From Sulfobacillus benefaciens (GTDB lineage Bacteria; Bacillota; Sulfobacillia; Sulfobacillales; Sulfobacillaceae), in assembly GCA_003023695.1 (NCBI GenBank), contig PXYW01000028.1, positions 1-37,090 on the forward strand: a stretch of 37,090 bases of DNA, read 5' to 3'. This document shows, one piece after another, positions 1 to 7,232 of the stretch. The notes under the pieces were generated by a model that was not told the origin of the DNA, did not search any database, and worked only from the letters and a program-made list of their open reading frames with translations. The position numbers were made by a program, and so were the translations under genes. Every line of letters starts with the position of its first letter. Position 1 is the first letter of the stretch.

Positions 1-1
1 C

Positions 2-130
2 GGCACAATCGCCAATCTGAAAATCGGCCAGCATACCCAACGGAAAAATGAGCCGCCCAAAGACCCGCCGCAAACGGACCCACCCAAGGCAAAGGAGGCG
101 ACAAAGTGGTGGCAAAAACCGATTTGGTAA
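2..130 (+). CDS. C-terminal fragment of an upstream viral gene (partial)
   Basis: A reading frame open from the left window edge ends with TAA at 128-130, giving a 42-residue tail. It is Pro/Lys/Gln-rich and ends in a Trp-rich segment (KWWQKPIW). The stop overlaps the next gene by 25 nt, as is common in this operon. The product cannot be recognised from the tail alone. The alternative is that this is a chance frame; the low-complexity charged composition and close packing favour a real gene. Confidence 0.45.
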   Translation, partial: GTIANLKIGQHTQRKNEPPKDPPQTDPPKAKEATKWWQKPIW

Positions 131-435
131 GAGGCCAATGGAGCGCGGCGGAGCGACAAAATTTAGTCACGTTATACGCCCAAGGGCTGCCCTATCATCA
201 GATCGCCAGGGAACTGGGACGGTCGTTGGGCTCCGTGCATAAACAAGCGCAACGGTTGCAGATCCGAGGGCGACACCGATGGTGGACTATGCGAGAGATC
301 GCACTTATCCGACAACACCGATCCGTATTGCGATTGGCACAGGAACTGGGCCGCAGTTACGCCAGTGTCGCGAGTGCGCGATATCGGGCAAAGCGTTGCG
401 CTTACGTGCAGGAGGAATTATGGGATACCTATTAG
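106..435 (+). CDS. Tandem helix-turn-helix (Myb/GcrA-like) DNA-binding protein
   Basis: The protein has 109 aa from a GTG start, with AAAGGAGG at 91-98 giving good spacing. It contains two similar Trp-led helix-turn-helix units at about residues 11-52 and 60-95. Each has a W(S/T)-x2-E-like beginning, a helix ending in ARELGRS or AQELGRS, and a recognition-helix-like SVHKQAQRL or SVASARYRA. This resembles the small Myb/SANT or GcrA-type DNA-binding domains often seen in phages. It probably regulates the viral operon or binds viral DNA. Its 3' end overlaps the next gene. The exact family is not certain, but the internal duplication is plain in the sequence. Confidence 0.72.
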   Translation: MVAKTDLVRGQWSAAERQNLVTLYAQGLPYHQIARELGRSLGSVHKQAQRLQIRGRHRWWTMREIALIRQHRSVLRLAQELGRSYASVASARYRAKRCAYVQEELWDTY

Positions 436-581
436 GCGGTCTCATCGGCTTTCTCATTGGCGCAATAAGCGGGGCGGTAGCGGCGTACGAAGTCATCAAG
501 GATGAATTAAACCGGATAACGGAGGACATAGGGGTTGCGTTAAACCCAGCGAAAGGAGAATCCAATGATCACCCCGAGTAG
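420..581 (+). CDS. Small single-helix membrane protein
   Basis: A 53-aa protein starts at ATG 420 just after AGGAGG (about 410-415). Residues 2-23 form a Gly/Ala/Ile-rich hydrophobic segment (GGLIGFLIGAISGAVAA) followed by a charged tail. Its start lies inside the end of the HTH gene and its end overlaps the lysozyme-like gene by 17 nt, so it is translationally embedded in the operon. Small membrane proteins of this kind are common in viruses with an internal membrane. No specific function is recognised. Confidence 0.7.
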   Translation: MGYLLGGLIGFLIGAISGAVAAYEVIKDELNRITEDIGVALNPAKGESNDHPE

Positions 582-1185
582 TATCTTTTACACCGTGGCG
601 CAAGGCGTGTTACGAGCGCTGGGAGCGACTGCCACGCAGACCAATATGAACCTGCTGATCGCCTGGATGGGCGAGGAAAACGGATGGCAGGCCACCTTTG
701 CCTGGAAGAACCCCATGAACACCACGCTAGACATGCCAGGCGCAACCAGTATGAATGGTGCCGGAGTCAAAGCCTATCCCACGTGGGCCGAAGGCTTCGA
801 GGCCACGGCGAAAACGTTAAACAACGGACTCTATCCGACGCTGCTGAGTGCCTTGAAAAATTCTGACGCCAACAGTTTCTTTTCTGCCGAAGGTAAAAAG
901 GAACTGGAAACATGGAGTGGTGGGGATACGAGCTATGCCAATACCATCTATACCATCTATTCGGAACTTGCGCCGGTCCCGAGCGCCTATCTCACTGCTC
1001 ATGCCGCGACCAGTGGCGAGACCGTGCCGGGATGGATGCAGGATCTCCAAAAAGGCGCAAGTACCCTAGGCGACCTATTGGGCCTCAACAACTTCGCGTC
1101 GGGCTTTAAAGCGAACCCGACCTTGACGGTAATTGTGGCGGCGACAGTCGTGGTGTTGCTAATGGACGGGATGGCCAATGCCTAA
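565..1185 (+). CDS. Virion-associated lysozyme/transglycosylase-like protein with C-terminal membrane anchor
   Basis: This 206-aa protein follows an AAAGGAG ribosome binding site. Residues 25-135 resemble the lysozyme-like domain of phage peptidoglycan-degrading proteins: LIAWMGEENG (candidate catalytic Glu37/38), then an NPMNTT motif (49-54), a Gly-Ala-x-x-x-Asn turn, a VKAYPTWAEGF segment and a T-L-x-x-G-x-Y motif. Residues 186-201 form a hydrophobic helix near the C-terminus. The family usually cleaves glycan strands. With an anchor it would sit in the viral membrane and open the wall at entry, or act in lysis with the holin at 3809. Catalytic residues are inferred, not proven. Its last bases overlap the next gene by 8 nt. 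Confidence 0.72.
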   Translation: MITPSSIFYTVAQGVLRALGATATQTNMNLLIAWMGEENGWQATFAWKNPMNTTLDMPGATSMNGAGVKAYPTWAEGFEATAKTLNNGLYPTLLSALKNSDANSFFSAEGKKELETWSGGDTSYANTIYTIYSELAPVPSAYLTAHAATSGETVPGWMQDLQKGASTLGDLLGLNNFASGFKANPTLTVIVAATVVVLLMDGMANA

Positions 1186-1648
1186 GCAGACGCTGGGAGT
1201 GGAGCCCGTGTTAGAGCCGCCCATGTTGGAGACCCCGCCAGACTTGGGACCGCCGAATCTAGCGGAAAACAGTCCCGGCAGTCCGGATCCTGAGGCCCCG
1301 GCAGCGACAACGGCCTGGACGCCAGATGTCGTGAAAATGCTGATCTCGGGTCTCTGGACAATGCTCGTCGCGTGGCGAGGACCGCATTGGGCGCTGACGC
1401 CCGAGGAAACCGATCCGTTGTGGGAGCCGACCACCATCACGTTGAATAATACGCCGGGCCTGAAAAATTTTGCGCCCGAACACATGGCCATTGCGATTAC
1501 CGTGGCCGGATGGGGCACTATCGCGGCGAAACGGGCGGGATGGGATCGAGAACTGGCGCAAGCGCGACAAAAATCACCCCGGCAATCCGAACGGGCGCAG
1601 CAGGATAGTGGCGGCTCACCTTACGGGCCGAATCGAATGGAGGGATAG
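1178..1648 (+). CDS. Proline-rich putative membrane/virion protein
   Basis: The protein has 156 aa. Residues 1-45 are a Pro/Glu-rich disordered arm. A second part (about 47-125) has Trp-rich and hydrophobic stretches (VKMLISGLWTMLVAW, then HMAIAITVAGWGTIAA) separated by a TPEETDPLWEP motif. The tail is basic and hydrophilic. The ALTPEE...EP pattern followed by a late hydrophobic helix is reminiscent of minor membrane proteins in tailless viruses, but I cannot assign a family. The start overlaps the lysozyme-like gene by 8 nt with only a weak ribosome binding site, which suggests coupled translation. Confidence 0.65.
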   Translation: MPKQTLGVEPVLEPPMLETPPDLGPPNLAENSPGSPDPEAPAATTAWTPDVVKMLISGLWTMLVAWRGPHWALTPEETDPLWEPTTITLNNTPGLKNFAPEHMAIAITVAGWGTIAAKRAGWDRELAQARQKSPRQSERAQQDSGGSPYGPNRMEG

Positions 1649-1649
1649 C

Positions 1650-1844
1650 ATGGACATTCAGGAACAAATCAAACGAATGGAGTCAGAGATTGACCACGCG
1701 AAAGGCGACATCGGCCAAATGGGGACATTTTTGAAAGCGGTCATCTTGCCGCAAGTCAAATTGGCGGCCCGAACTGACCCGGAAAAAGTGAAAGAGGCTA
1801 TTCGCCACTTGCGCGATATGTTGACGGAGATTTTCGAGTTGTGA
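1650..1844 (+). CDS. Small helical/coiled-coil protein
   Basis: A 64-aa product starts at ATG 1650, seven bases after GGAGGG. It is almost entirely helical in character, with charged heptad-like spacing (EQIKRMESEIDHAKGDI, then KVKEAIRHLRDMLTEIFEL) around a short hydrophobic middle (FLKAVILP). It contains no cysteine. It ends inside the start of the ATPase gene with a GTGA overlap, so the two are probably translated together and the protein may serve packaging or assembly. Function is unknown. Confidence 0.65.
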   Translation: MDIQEQIKRMESEIDHAKGDIGQMGTFLKAVILPQVKLAARTDPEKVKEAIRHLRDMLTEIFEL

Positions 1845-2467
1845 TTTCACCGAATCGACATTGCACAATCATCGGACCCAACGGGGTTGGTAAAAGCGTG
1901 TTGGCCCGATGGTATGCCGGGAAAATGCCCAGCATTATTATTGTGGACTCGAAGCACGACACCCCGGCGTTGCCGGGGTTTGTCGTGTCGGAAGACCCCA
2001 AAGCCATGGGACGCACGGCCCGTATCGTCTGGCGACCGCCCCGGCTGGCCGATCCCATCCAAACCGGGGATCTGGCCGCGTGGTACGCCCTGCAACGCGG
2101 CGCAACCTGCCTCATGCTCGACGAAGCGGCCTTAGTTGCGCCGGGACAACGAATGGGGCCTTACCTCAGGGCGGCGATCATCACCGGAAGATCGCCCGGC
2201 GTGGGCGTCTGGGCGTTGACGCAACGCCCCAAAGATGTCCATAACCTCTTTTTCACGGAAGCCTGGGCGTATTTTGTGTCACCGTGGGTCTCGGGCGTGG
2301 ACATGGATAAGATTCAGGGCTTTTTGCCGGAAGAGTTTGGGACTAAACGCCAAAAACTCTTAGCAAATGTTCCTGCTGAGGCCAGCCGCTACGCCTGGTA
2401 TGTGGTAGAACGAGGGCAGAGCCGCGGGAACATCATCCGCGTGCCACAAAAGGAGGCAAGACCGTGA
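1841..2467 (+). CDS. HerA/FtsK-superfamily genome-packaging ATPase
   Basis: This is a 208-aa P-loop ATPase with a GTG start overlapping the previous stop by 4 nt. Walker A is GPNGVGKS at residues 12-19. Walker B is CLMLDE at 90-95, and the strand after it carries the family-typical GVWALTQRP (residues 122-130; Gln128 as sensor). The compact size, the early P-loop and the Gln-Arg-Pro element match the packaging ATPases of PRD1, STIV and related membrane-containing viruses (A32-like), rather than cellular FtsK, which is much longer with membrane and gamma domains. It would pump viral DNA into preformed capsids. The position two genes before the capsid gene is the classic arrangement for this lineage. 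Confidence 0.88.
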   Translation: MISPNRHCTIIGPNGVGKSVLARWYAGKMPSIIIVDSKHDTPALPGFVVSEDPKAMGRTARIVWRPPRLADPIQTGDLAAWYALQRGATCLMLDEAALVAPGQRMGPYLRAAIITGRSPGVGVWALTQRPKDVHNLFFTEAWAYFVSPWVSGVDMDKIQGFLPEEFGTKRQKLLANVPAEASRYAWYVVERGQSRGNIIRVPQKEARP

Positions 2468-2589
2468 AATTCACGATAGGAGATATGCTGAAAATCGGGC
2501 TAATCGCCGCCGTCTTTATTTGGCTGTTGAAGCTCGTATTCAACATGGTCAACATTCCCGGCCTCAGTCCTGCCATCGAAGGACTATAA
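2464..2589 (+). CDS. Very small membrane protein
   Basis: A 41-aa product starts at GTG 2464, after AAAAGGAGG (2448-2456), and overlaps the ATPase stop by 4 nt. One hydrophobic helix spans about residues 9-29 (IGLIAAVFIWLLKLVF within it), with a short C-terminal NIPGLSP tail. It lies between the packaging ATPase and the capsid gene. In PRD1-like viruses tiny membrane proteins at this position help anchor the packaging vertex or shape the inner membrane; that role here is inference. Confidence 0.7.
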   Translation: MKFTIGDMLKIGLIAAVFIWLLKLVFNMVNIPGLSPAIEGL

Positions 2590-2601
2590 GGAGGGGGAGC
2601 C

Positions 2602-3564
2602 ATGCGACAAACCATTAGACCACTCAAGACCGTGCCCTATGCGGCAGGCCAGATTGATATAGCCATCCCTCGGGTCGGCTATTTAAGCCGTCTTTGGATT
2701 CGTTTTTCGGGGACCCTGGACAATAGTGGGACGGCAGCCGGAACAGCCGGATGGCGATCACCGTGGGAGCTCCTACAGTCAGCCCGGCTGAACGTGAACG
2801 GGAACTTGTTTCCCCAGTCGGCGGACGGGTATGGCTATGAATTGTTGGCCCGAGCTATGCGACCCGGATATGTCGATGATTCATCCATGGGCGTGGCCGT
2901 AGGCGATAACACCGTCGAATTTACCACACAATTGCCCTTGGCCGTCACGGACGCGAACCTGACCGGGGTGATTTGGACAGGCAACTCCGAAACGACGACC
3001 ATTTTAGAAACCGTGTGGCGTGCGGCGGACGATCCGGCCTTTGCAACCGGCCCGGCAGCAGGCACCTTAAGCCTGACCGGGACCATTGAAGTGTGGGGCG
3101 AAATCTTTATGTTCGGCGCAGGCGAACAAAAGCCCGACCTGAGTACGTTACACAATTTCACCGTGCTGTCGCAAGTGCTGAACAGTACCGGGGATCAGTA
3201 CATCAACTTGCCGACGTTAAACCAGGTCTATTTGCGGATCTTCCACGTGATTGAGAACAACGGTGTGGCGTTGGGGTACACCCAAGGCATGTTGGATCAC
3301 ATTAAGATCGAAAGCTACGAGGACCCATATACCATCTCGGACGGGGAGTTTCAGTCCATGCAGAACTATCGCTATCTCGGGAAGCTTCCGTTATCAACAG
3401 GAGCGCGAGTCATCGACCTGTATTGGACCCGGACCCTGCGGGACGTGATTAACTCCACGGGGCTCTCGTTATTGCAAAGCATCATCAATGTGCCGGGAGG
3501 TACGGCGATTGCGGCCCCGGCGAAGATCTACACCTATATCGAGTCGATGAGTCCCTTAAGTTAG
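2602..3564 (+). CDS. Major capsid protein, probable double jelly-roll fold
   Basis: The protein has 320 aa, a strong ribosome binding site (AAGGAGGGGGA) and no signal or membrane segment. The N-terminus has a pattern typical of DJR capsid proteins of tailless viruses: a short arm, strand IDIAIPRVGYLSRLWIRFSG, a Gly/Ala/Thr loop, then PWELLQSARLNVNGN and a DGYGYELL segment. The rest alternates beta strands with Gly/Thr/Asn loops, and two stretches (about 15-170 and 175-315) could be the two jelly rolls. The length is near that of the smaller DJR proteins (STIV is about 345 aa, PRD1 P3 about 395). It would form pseudo-hexameric trimers of the shell. The fold assignment rests on pattern and on the adjacent packaging ATPase. 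Confidence 0.78.
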   Translation: MRQTIRPLKTVPYAAGQIDIAIPRVGYLSRLWIRFSGTLDNSGTAAGTAGWRSPWELLQSARLNVNGNLFPQSADGYGYELLARAMRPGYVDDSSMGVAVGDNTVEFTTQLPLAVTDANLTGVIWTGNSETTTILETVWRAADDPAFATGPAAGTLSLTGTIEVWGEIFMFGAGEQKPDLSTLHNFTVLSQVLNSTGDQYINLPTLNQVYLRIFHVIENNGVALGYTQGMLDHIKIESYEDPYTISDGEFQSMQNYRYLGKLPLSTGARVIDLYWTRTLRDVINSTGLSLLQSIINVPGGTAIAAPAKIYTYIESMSPLS

Positions 3565-3579
3565 GAGGCGGGAGGCACC

Positions 3580-3807
3580 ATGAACTTAGAAGCCTTATAT
3601 GGCACCAAAGAGGCGGCGAGTCTGTCTCGCGCCGGGGCCCAGGCACTGGGCCTCATGAGCCTCCAGTCGCTGCCATCGGCCATCTCGCCTCTCGACACGC
3701 AAAAGGCCATCCAAGCCGCGAAAGCCAAACAAAGCAAAGGGTGGAACTCCCCTTTGATTTTTCTGGCGATTGCGGCCCTGATTCTGTGGGCGATATGGAG
3801 GTGGTAA
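3580..3807 (+). CDS. Small C-tail-anchored membrane protein
   Basis: This 75-aa protein has a strong GGAGGCGGGAGG ribosome binding site. The first 50 residues are a soluble Ala/Leu/Ser-rich helical region. A hydrophobic helix lies at about 57-73 (PLIFLAIAALILWAIW), ending almost at the C-terminus. It directly follows the capsid gene by 15 nt. It is a candidate minor membrane protein linking capsid and inner membrane. No family is recognised. Confidence 0.68.
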   Translation: MNLEALYGTKEAASLSRAGAQALGLMSLQSLPSAISPLDTQKAIQAAKAKQSKGWNSPLIFLAIAALILWAIWRW

Positions 3808-3808
3808 C

Positions 3809-4195
3809 ATGGCAGTCTTAGGGGCATTCATGCGAGATATTCAAGCCAACGCTACCCTGTATTTTGTTCTGTTGGGGCTGGCGGGACTGGACCTGGTAGT
3901 CGGCGCAGGCCGGGCCTTAGTGCAAAAGCGTTTTACGTCGAGCGCTTTGCGGCAGTCCATCGCCAAAGTCATCGAAGAGTTGGCGCTGCCGATGCTCTTG
4001 AGCATTATCGGCATGGCCGATGGGTCGCTGGGCCTGTTGGTCCCGGTTGCGCTGTGGTTGGCGATTGTGAGCGAGGCGACTAGCATTCTCGAACACCTCA
4101 AAGGCAAAACGTCCTCGACATTCATGGCCGAAATCCTGAAATTGTTGGGTGCGGCGCATGTGCCGGGATCGACCAACACCAAGGGGGGATCGTGA
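3809..4195 (+). CDS. Holin-like protein (phage holin family 4 type)
   Basis: The protein has 128 aa and begins 1 nt after the previous stop. Three hydrophobic segments lie at about residues 17-34, 57-70 and 75-90. The pattern fits the toxin-secretion/phage-lysis holin family: a first helix ending in a conserved Asp (LAGLDLVVG, Asp28), a basic loop with a SSALR element (44-48), a second helix, and a last helix running into SEATSILEHL. Such holins open the cytoplasmic membrane to release endolysin. The likely partner is the lysozyme-like protein at 565-1185, which is unusually far away in the operon. A structural membrane protein is the alternative. Confidence 0.72.
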   Translation: MAVLGAFMRDIQANATLYFVLLGLAGLDLVVGAGRALVQKRFTSSALRQSIAKVIEELALPMLLSIIGMADGSLGLLVPVALWLAIVSEATSILEHLKGKTSSTFMAEILKLLGAAHVPGSTNTKGGS

Positions 4196-4764
4196 TGGAG
4201 GATGTCATCCTCATCCTGATCCTGCTCTTGGCCGGATTTTTACTGGTTAAGTATTTGGCCGGGTCCTTCGCGTCCAAAGCCGGAACCTATACGTCGGAAA
4301 TTGGATCGGCAGCGAGTACGGCGATTAAAGACATCACGGCAGCCGGATCGAACACGGCCAAAGAACTCGGGACCCTGGCGCATAACGTCGAAAACAACCT
4401 CTTTAACGGGTATGCAGACGCGACCAAGCATTCGACCGTCCAGAAAGCGCCGACGCAAAGCACCTACACGAATGCTGTCAAGAACCAACTGCAAGCGGGG
4501 ATCATCACCGGAAACAACTTGGCTGCCGCTCCAGCAGGCACGGCGGGTGCAGCGGCAGGCAGTGCGCCGATAGACTTTCTGGCTGGGCTGTCTCAAGGGG
4601 TCCAAAGCAGTTATAAAGCGGCGGAATCAATTCCGGCCTTTAAAGCGCTAGGCAACCGGATCAACGACCTGGGCAATTTTGGAGCCAATAGCTTAGACCG
4701 CGTGATCGGCGCAGGCGTTCATGGCGTGGAAGATGTCGGATCCTGGATCGGCCATTTATTCTAG
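4195..4764 (+). CDS. N-terminally anchored viral membrane protein
   Basis: The ATG at 4195 overlaps the previous stop by 1 nt and follows AAGGGGGG; a GTG at 4192 would add one Met. The 189-190-aa product has an N-terminal helix (about 4-22, VILILILLLAGFLLVKYLAG) and a long Ala/Ser/Thr/Gly-rich body with several amphipathic segments (SEIGSAASTAIKDITAAG, NRINDLGNFGANSLDRVIG). No catalytic motif is visible. This low-complexity composition suits a membrane-associated virion protein. Function is unrecognised. Confidence 0.68.
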   Translation: MEDVILILILLLAGFLLVKYLAGSFASKAGTYTSEIGSAASTAIKDITAAGSNTAKELGTLAHNVENNLFNGYADATKHSTVQKAPTQSTYTNAVKNQLQAGIITGNNLAAAPAGTAGAAAGSAPIDFLAGLSQGVQSSYKAAESIPAFKALGNRINDLGNFGANSLDRVIGAGVHGVEDVGSWIGHLF

Positions 4765-4776
4765 GGGGGAAGACAC

Positions 4777-5778
4777 ATGGCGAAGCAAAATAACCTCATG
4801 AGCACGGCCCTGCTGATTGGCGGCGCGGTGGTCGTCTTCCTGCTGTGGAAGAATGGCACCTTGACCAAGTGGTTCGGGTCTCTGTTCGGCGGGACTGCTC
4901 AAAACGGCGCAAGTCAAACGACCACGCAGGAGCAGGGATCGAGCCAAGCGACCCAACAACAGTCCGCCTCGTCCGGAGCGTCGAGCCAAAAGACGGCCGC
5001 GAAAACCAGCACGTCAGCCGCAGGCGGCGGAACCTACACCGTGCAGTCCGGCGAATCGTTGTCGAGCATCGCGGCGAAGTTTGGCGTGAGCTTAAGCGCA
5101 TTGGAGAACGCTAATCCGCAAATCACCAATCCCAACCTCATCTATCCCAACGAATCCATTAACCTGCCGTCGGGCGCGCAAAGCGCGGGGTCGTCGGGCT
5201 ACACGGGGTCAGGCACACCGGGCTACACCCAAAGCGATGCAGAGAAAATGGCCAGTCAGACGGCCAGTCTGCAAAAGGCGCGACAGGTGTACCAATCCAA
5301 AGGGACCAGCGTCTCTGTATCTAGCAATGGCACCACCTATCAGGTGCAGCACACGTCGCAAAGCCAACCAAAGAACACGACATACACGGTTCAGTCAGGC
5401 AACACATTGTCGGCCATTGCCAGTGCGAACGGTATGAGCCTGCAAGAACTTCTGGCGTTGAATCCGAGCATCACAGATCCGAATCTTATCTACCCGGGCC
5501 AAAAAATCACAGTGCGCGGGAGCGGATCGACCGGATCCGTGTCGTCGACGACGGATTACAGTACACAGCGGCAAACAGGCGGTGGAACGCTGATTAACGT
5601 GCGATATCGTCCCCAAACTCACACGTCGAACACGAGCGAGACCGTGCGCGTCCAATCGGGCCAGAGCCTGTCGGCCATCGCCGCCGCGCATGGGATCAGC
5701 CTGGCGCAAATTGAAGCGATGAACCATCAGATCTCAAACTTTAACCTCATTTATCCGGGGGAAGAGGTGCATATCTGA
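4777..5778 (+). CDS. Membrane-anchored protein with three LysM domains
   Basis: A 333-aa protein preceded by GGGGGGAAG. An N-terminal hydrophobic helix (about 7-25) is followed by a Gln/Ser/Ala-rich linker (40-85) and three LysM domains at about 86-130, 202-246 and 288-333. Each has the YTVQSG(E/N)-x-LS-x-IA start and the NPNLIYPG end, and they are joined by Ser/Thr/Gly linkers. LysM binds N-acetylglucosamine in peptidoglycan. Here it would project from the viral membrane or vertex and hold the particle to the cell wall, or it could localise the lytic machinery. The repeats are clear; a role in adsorption is inferred. It overlaps the next gene by 1 nt. Confidence 0.88.
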   Translation: MAKQNNLMSTALLIGGAVVVFLLWKNGTLTKWFGSLFGGTAQNGASQTTTQEQGSSQATQQQSASSGASSQKTAAKTSTSAAGGGTYTVQSGESLSSIAAKFGVSLSALENANPQITNPNLIYPNESINLPSGAQSAGSSGYTGSGTPGYTQSDAEKMASQTASLQKARQVYQSKGTSVSVSSNGTTYQVQHTSQSQPKNTTYTVQSGNTLSAIASANGMSLQELLALNPSITDPNLIYPGQKITVRGSGSTGSVSSTTDYSTQRQTGGGTLINVRYRPQTHTSNTSETVRVQSGQSLSAIAAAHGISLAQIEAMNHQISNFNLIYPGEEVHI

Positions 5779-6230
5779 TGAGCCCGTTTATCCAGCAACT
5801 GGTCCTTGTAGGCAGTGCCCGGCTGTATGAACAAGGCGTTTTTACCGCAGCCGGAGAGGAATCGGCGTTGACGTTGGCTCCCAACGCGAATTATGTCTAT
5901 GTGCTGTATGAACTGGACCTGAGTCCGCATGATATTAATTTAGTGGTGGCCCTGACGGGTCCGAATATCGTGGGGGGCGCGAGTATCCGGAGTCTGGGTT
6001 ATCCCGTGGACGCCGCCTATCTCGCAACACCGGAAGCCCCGATTAACCTGACCGTGCAAAATGGAACGGATTCGGCCACGTTTGTGACCGTTCGCTACGC
6101 GCAACTGACGAGCCTGAAATATCGTCAGATCGTCGATCCGAGTTACCAAGGCGAGACGGCGGGATGGGCTGCGCAACTGAGCCGGGTCAACGCCATGCCC
6201 TCCGGCGTCAGCACACAAAGGAAGGGATAA
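5778..6230 (+). CDS. Beta-rich putative minor capsid/spike protein
   Basis: The 150-aa product overlaps the LysM gene by 1 nt (TGATG). The sequence alternates short beta strands with turns (VYVLYELDL, INLVVALTG, INLTVQNG, FVTVRYAQL), with no signal peptide, membrane helix or cysteine. That composition fits a beta-sandwich structural protein such as a minor capsid or vertex protein. The adjacent genes at 6234 and 6574 have the same character, which suggests a group of virion surface proteins. I cannot name the family. Confidence 0.65.
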   Translation: MSPFIQQLVLVGSARLYEQGVFTAAGEESALTLAPNANYVYVLYELDLSPHDINLVVALTGPNIVGGASIRSLGYPVDAAYLATPEAPINLTVQNGTDSATFVTVRYAQLTSLKYRQIVDPSYQGETAGWAAQLSRVNAMPSGVSTQRKG

Positions 6231-6233
6231 ATC

Positions 6234-6560
6234 ATGGGCGAAATCCTCAATGCCGGGATGCAGTGGCGTGGCTACAACACCCCGGACCCGAACAATTCGT
6301 ATACGACCACCACGGCGGGAGAAGCCCTGACACAAGCCTTTACCCAAACGGTCAACCGCGTCGTGGTCTATAACCAGGGCGCAGTGCCGTTGTACGTAAA
6401 ATTTGGGGGCACAGCAGCGGCAGAAGATAACTATGACGTGGTCTTGCCGCCATTGACGGGGATCGCAGGCGGCCTCAACACGAATGCGGTCTCGGTATAT
6501 TCGGCAAATGATGCCCAAGTGTACCTGGGGGGATTCCGCGAGGATAACACAGCGCCATAA
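6234..6560 (+). CDS. Small beta-sandwich-like structural protein
   Basis: A 108-aa product starts 3 nt after the previous stop behind AAGGAAGGG. It is strand-rich (NRVVVYNQGAVPLYVKFGG, then YDVVLPPLTG and VSVYSANDAQVYLGG). The pattern of a strand, the phrase NQGAVPLYVKFG, and a late VSVYS strand is like small phage structural modules in which one compact beta domain decorates a capsid or vertex. No cysteine or membrane helix is present. Its job is inferred from its place among virion genes. Confidence 0.65.
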   Translation: MGEILNAGMQWRGYNTPDPNNSYTTTTAGEALTQAFTQTVNRVVVYNQGAVPLYVKFGGTAAAEDNYDVVLPPLTGIAGGLNTNAVSVYSANDAQVYLGGFREDNTAP

Positions 6561-6573
6561 AAGGAGGCGGACT

Positions 6574-6987
6574 ATGAGCGAGTTTACCGTGTTTAAGGTG
6601 CCCGGCCAAGTCACGGCCCCGACACTGATTGGCACGTTTGGGTATGCCGATTTTGCCGCAGACGCCACATATAGCGCGAACATGGTGGGAGATCTGCATC
6701 GAAACGCCAAACAGCGGTCGTTCATCATTTCCAACACACTCAATGAGGCGATTACCGAGGTCGTGATGTATCTCTTTGACTCGACGCAGGATGCCAATAA
6801 CAACGCGGCAGGCGGCATGAATTACACAGACTCGGGGGGGATTGGAAGCCTGGGCTACGGTCAGTACACCAGTGAAGCTGCCGGCATTCTGGCGGCGCAC
6901 TTTGATAGCGTAATGGTGAATATGACGATGGGAGCCACGGCCCCGACAGCCGGAGAAGTGCAGATCTATGTGGTGGAGGTGTTCTAA
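6574..6987 (+). CDS. Beta-rich putative virion protein
   Basis: ATG 6574 lies 7 nt after AAAAGGAGG and is preferred over upstream in-frame codons without a ribosome binding site. The 137-aa protein has strands (FTVFKVPGQV, RSFIISNTL, EVVMYLFDST, VQIYVVEVF) separated by Gly/Asn/Ala-rich loops. The C-terminal strand and the NTLNEAITEVVMYLFD segment again suggest a beta-sandwich fold like the previous gene, to which it may be distantly related. It overlaps the next gene by 1 nt. Function is inferred from context only. Confidence 0.65.
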   Translation: MSEFTVFKVPGQVTAPTLIGTFGYADFAADATYSANMVGDLHRNAKQRSFIISNTLNEAITEVVMYLFDSTQDANNNAAGGMNYTDSGGIGSLGYGQYTSEAAGILAAHFDSVMVNMTMGATAPTAGEVQIYVVEVF

Positions 6988-7214
6988 TGGCCTCCAAAAA
7001 ATTCGTGCAGCTGGAGCGGCATGTCGAAGCTGAATACCGGAAAAAAGGGTATGGGCTCAAAAAGGCCCGACGCATTGGAAAGGCGGTGGCAGGAGAAGTG
7101 GCGACACGCAAACACAAACGTCGTGGGACCCGGCACGTCAAACGTGCAGCCCGGTCCGTCACGCGGGGACTCACGCGGTTCGGGCGTCGGGTCTGGAACC
7201 GCTCCATCTTTTAA
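6987..7214 (+). CDS. Highly basic, probable DNA-condensing virion protein
   Basis: The 75-aa product overlaps the previous stop by 1 nt. About a third of its residues are Lys or Arg, concentrated in runs such as RKHKRRGTRHVKRAARS, and it has few acidic residues. An N-terminal helical part (ERHVEAEYRKKGYGLKKARRIGKAVAG) precedes an Arg-rich tail ending in TRGLTRFGRRVWNRSIF. The composition fits a nucleic-acid-binding or genome-condensing core protein, as known in several DNA viruses. The composition is seen directly; the role is inference. Confidence 0.68.
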   Translation: MASKKFVQLERHVEAEYRKKGYGLKKARRIGKAVAGEVATRKHKRRGTRHVKRAARSVTRGLTRFGRRVWNRSIF

Positions 7215-7232
7215 ATCAAGGGGGTGAAACGC

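Noticed and set aside
5940..6818. A 292-aa - strand frame opposite the viral genes
   Set aside because: It overlaps three well-supported + genes that have good ribosome binding sites, so it is a GC-driven shadow.
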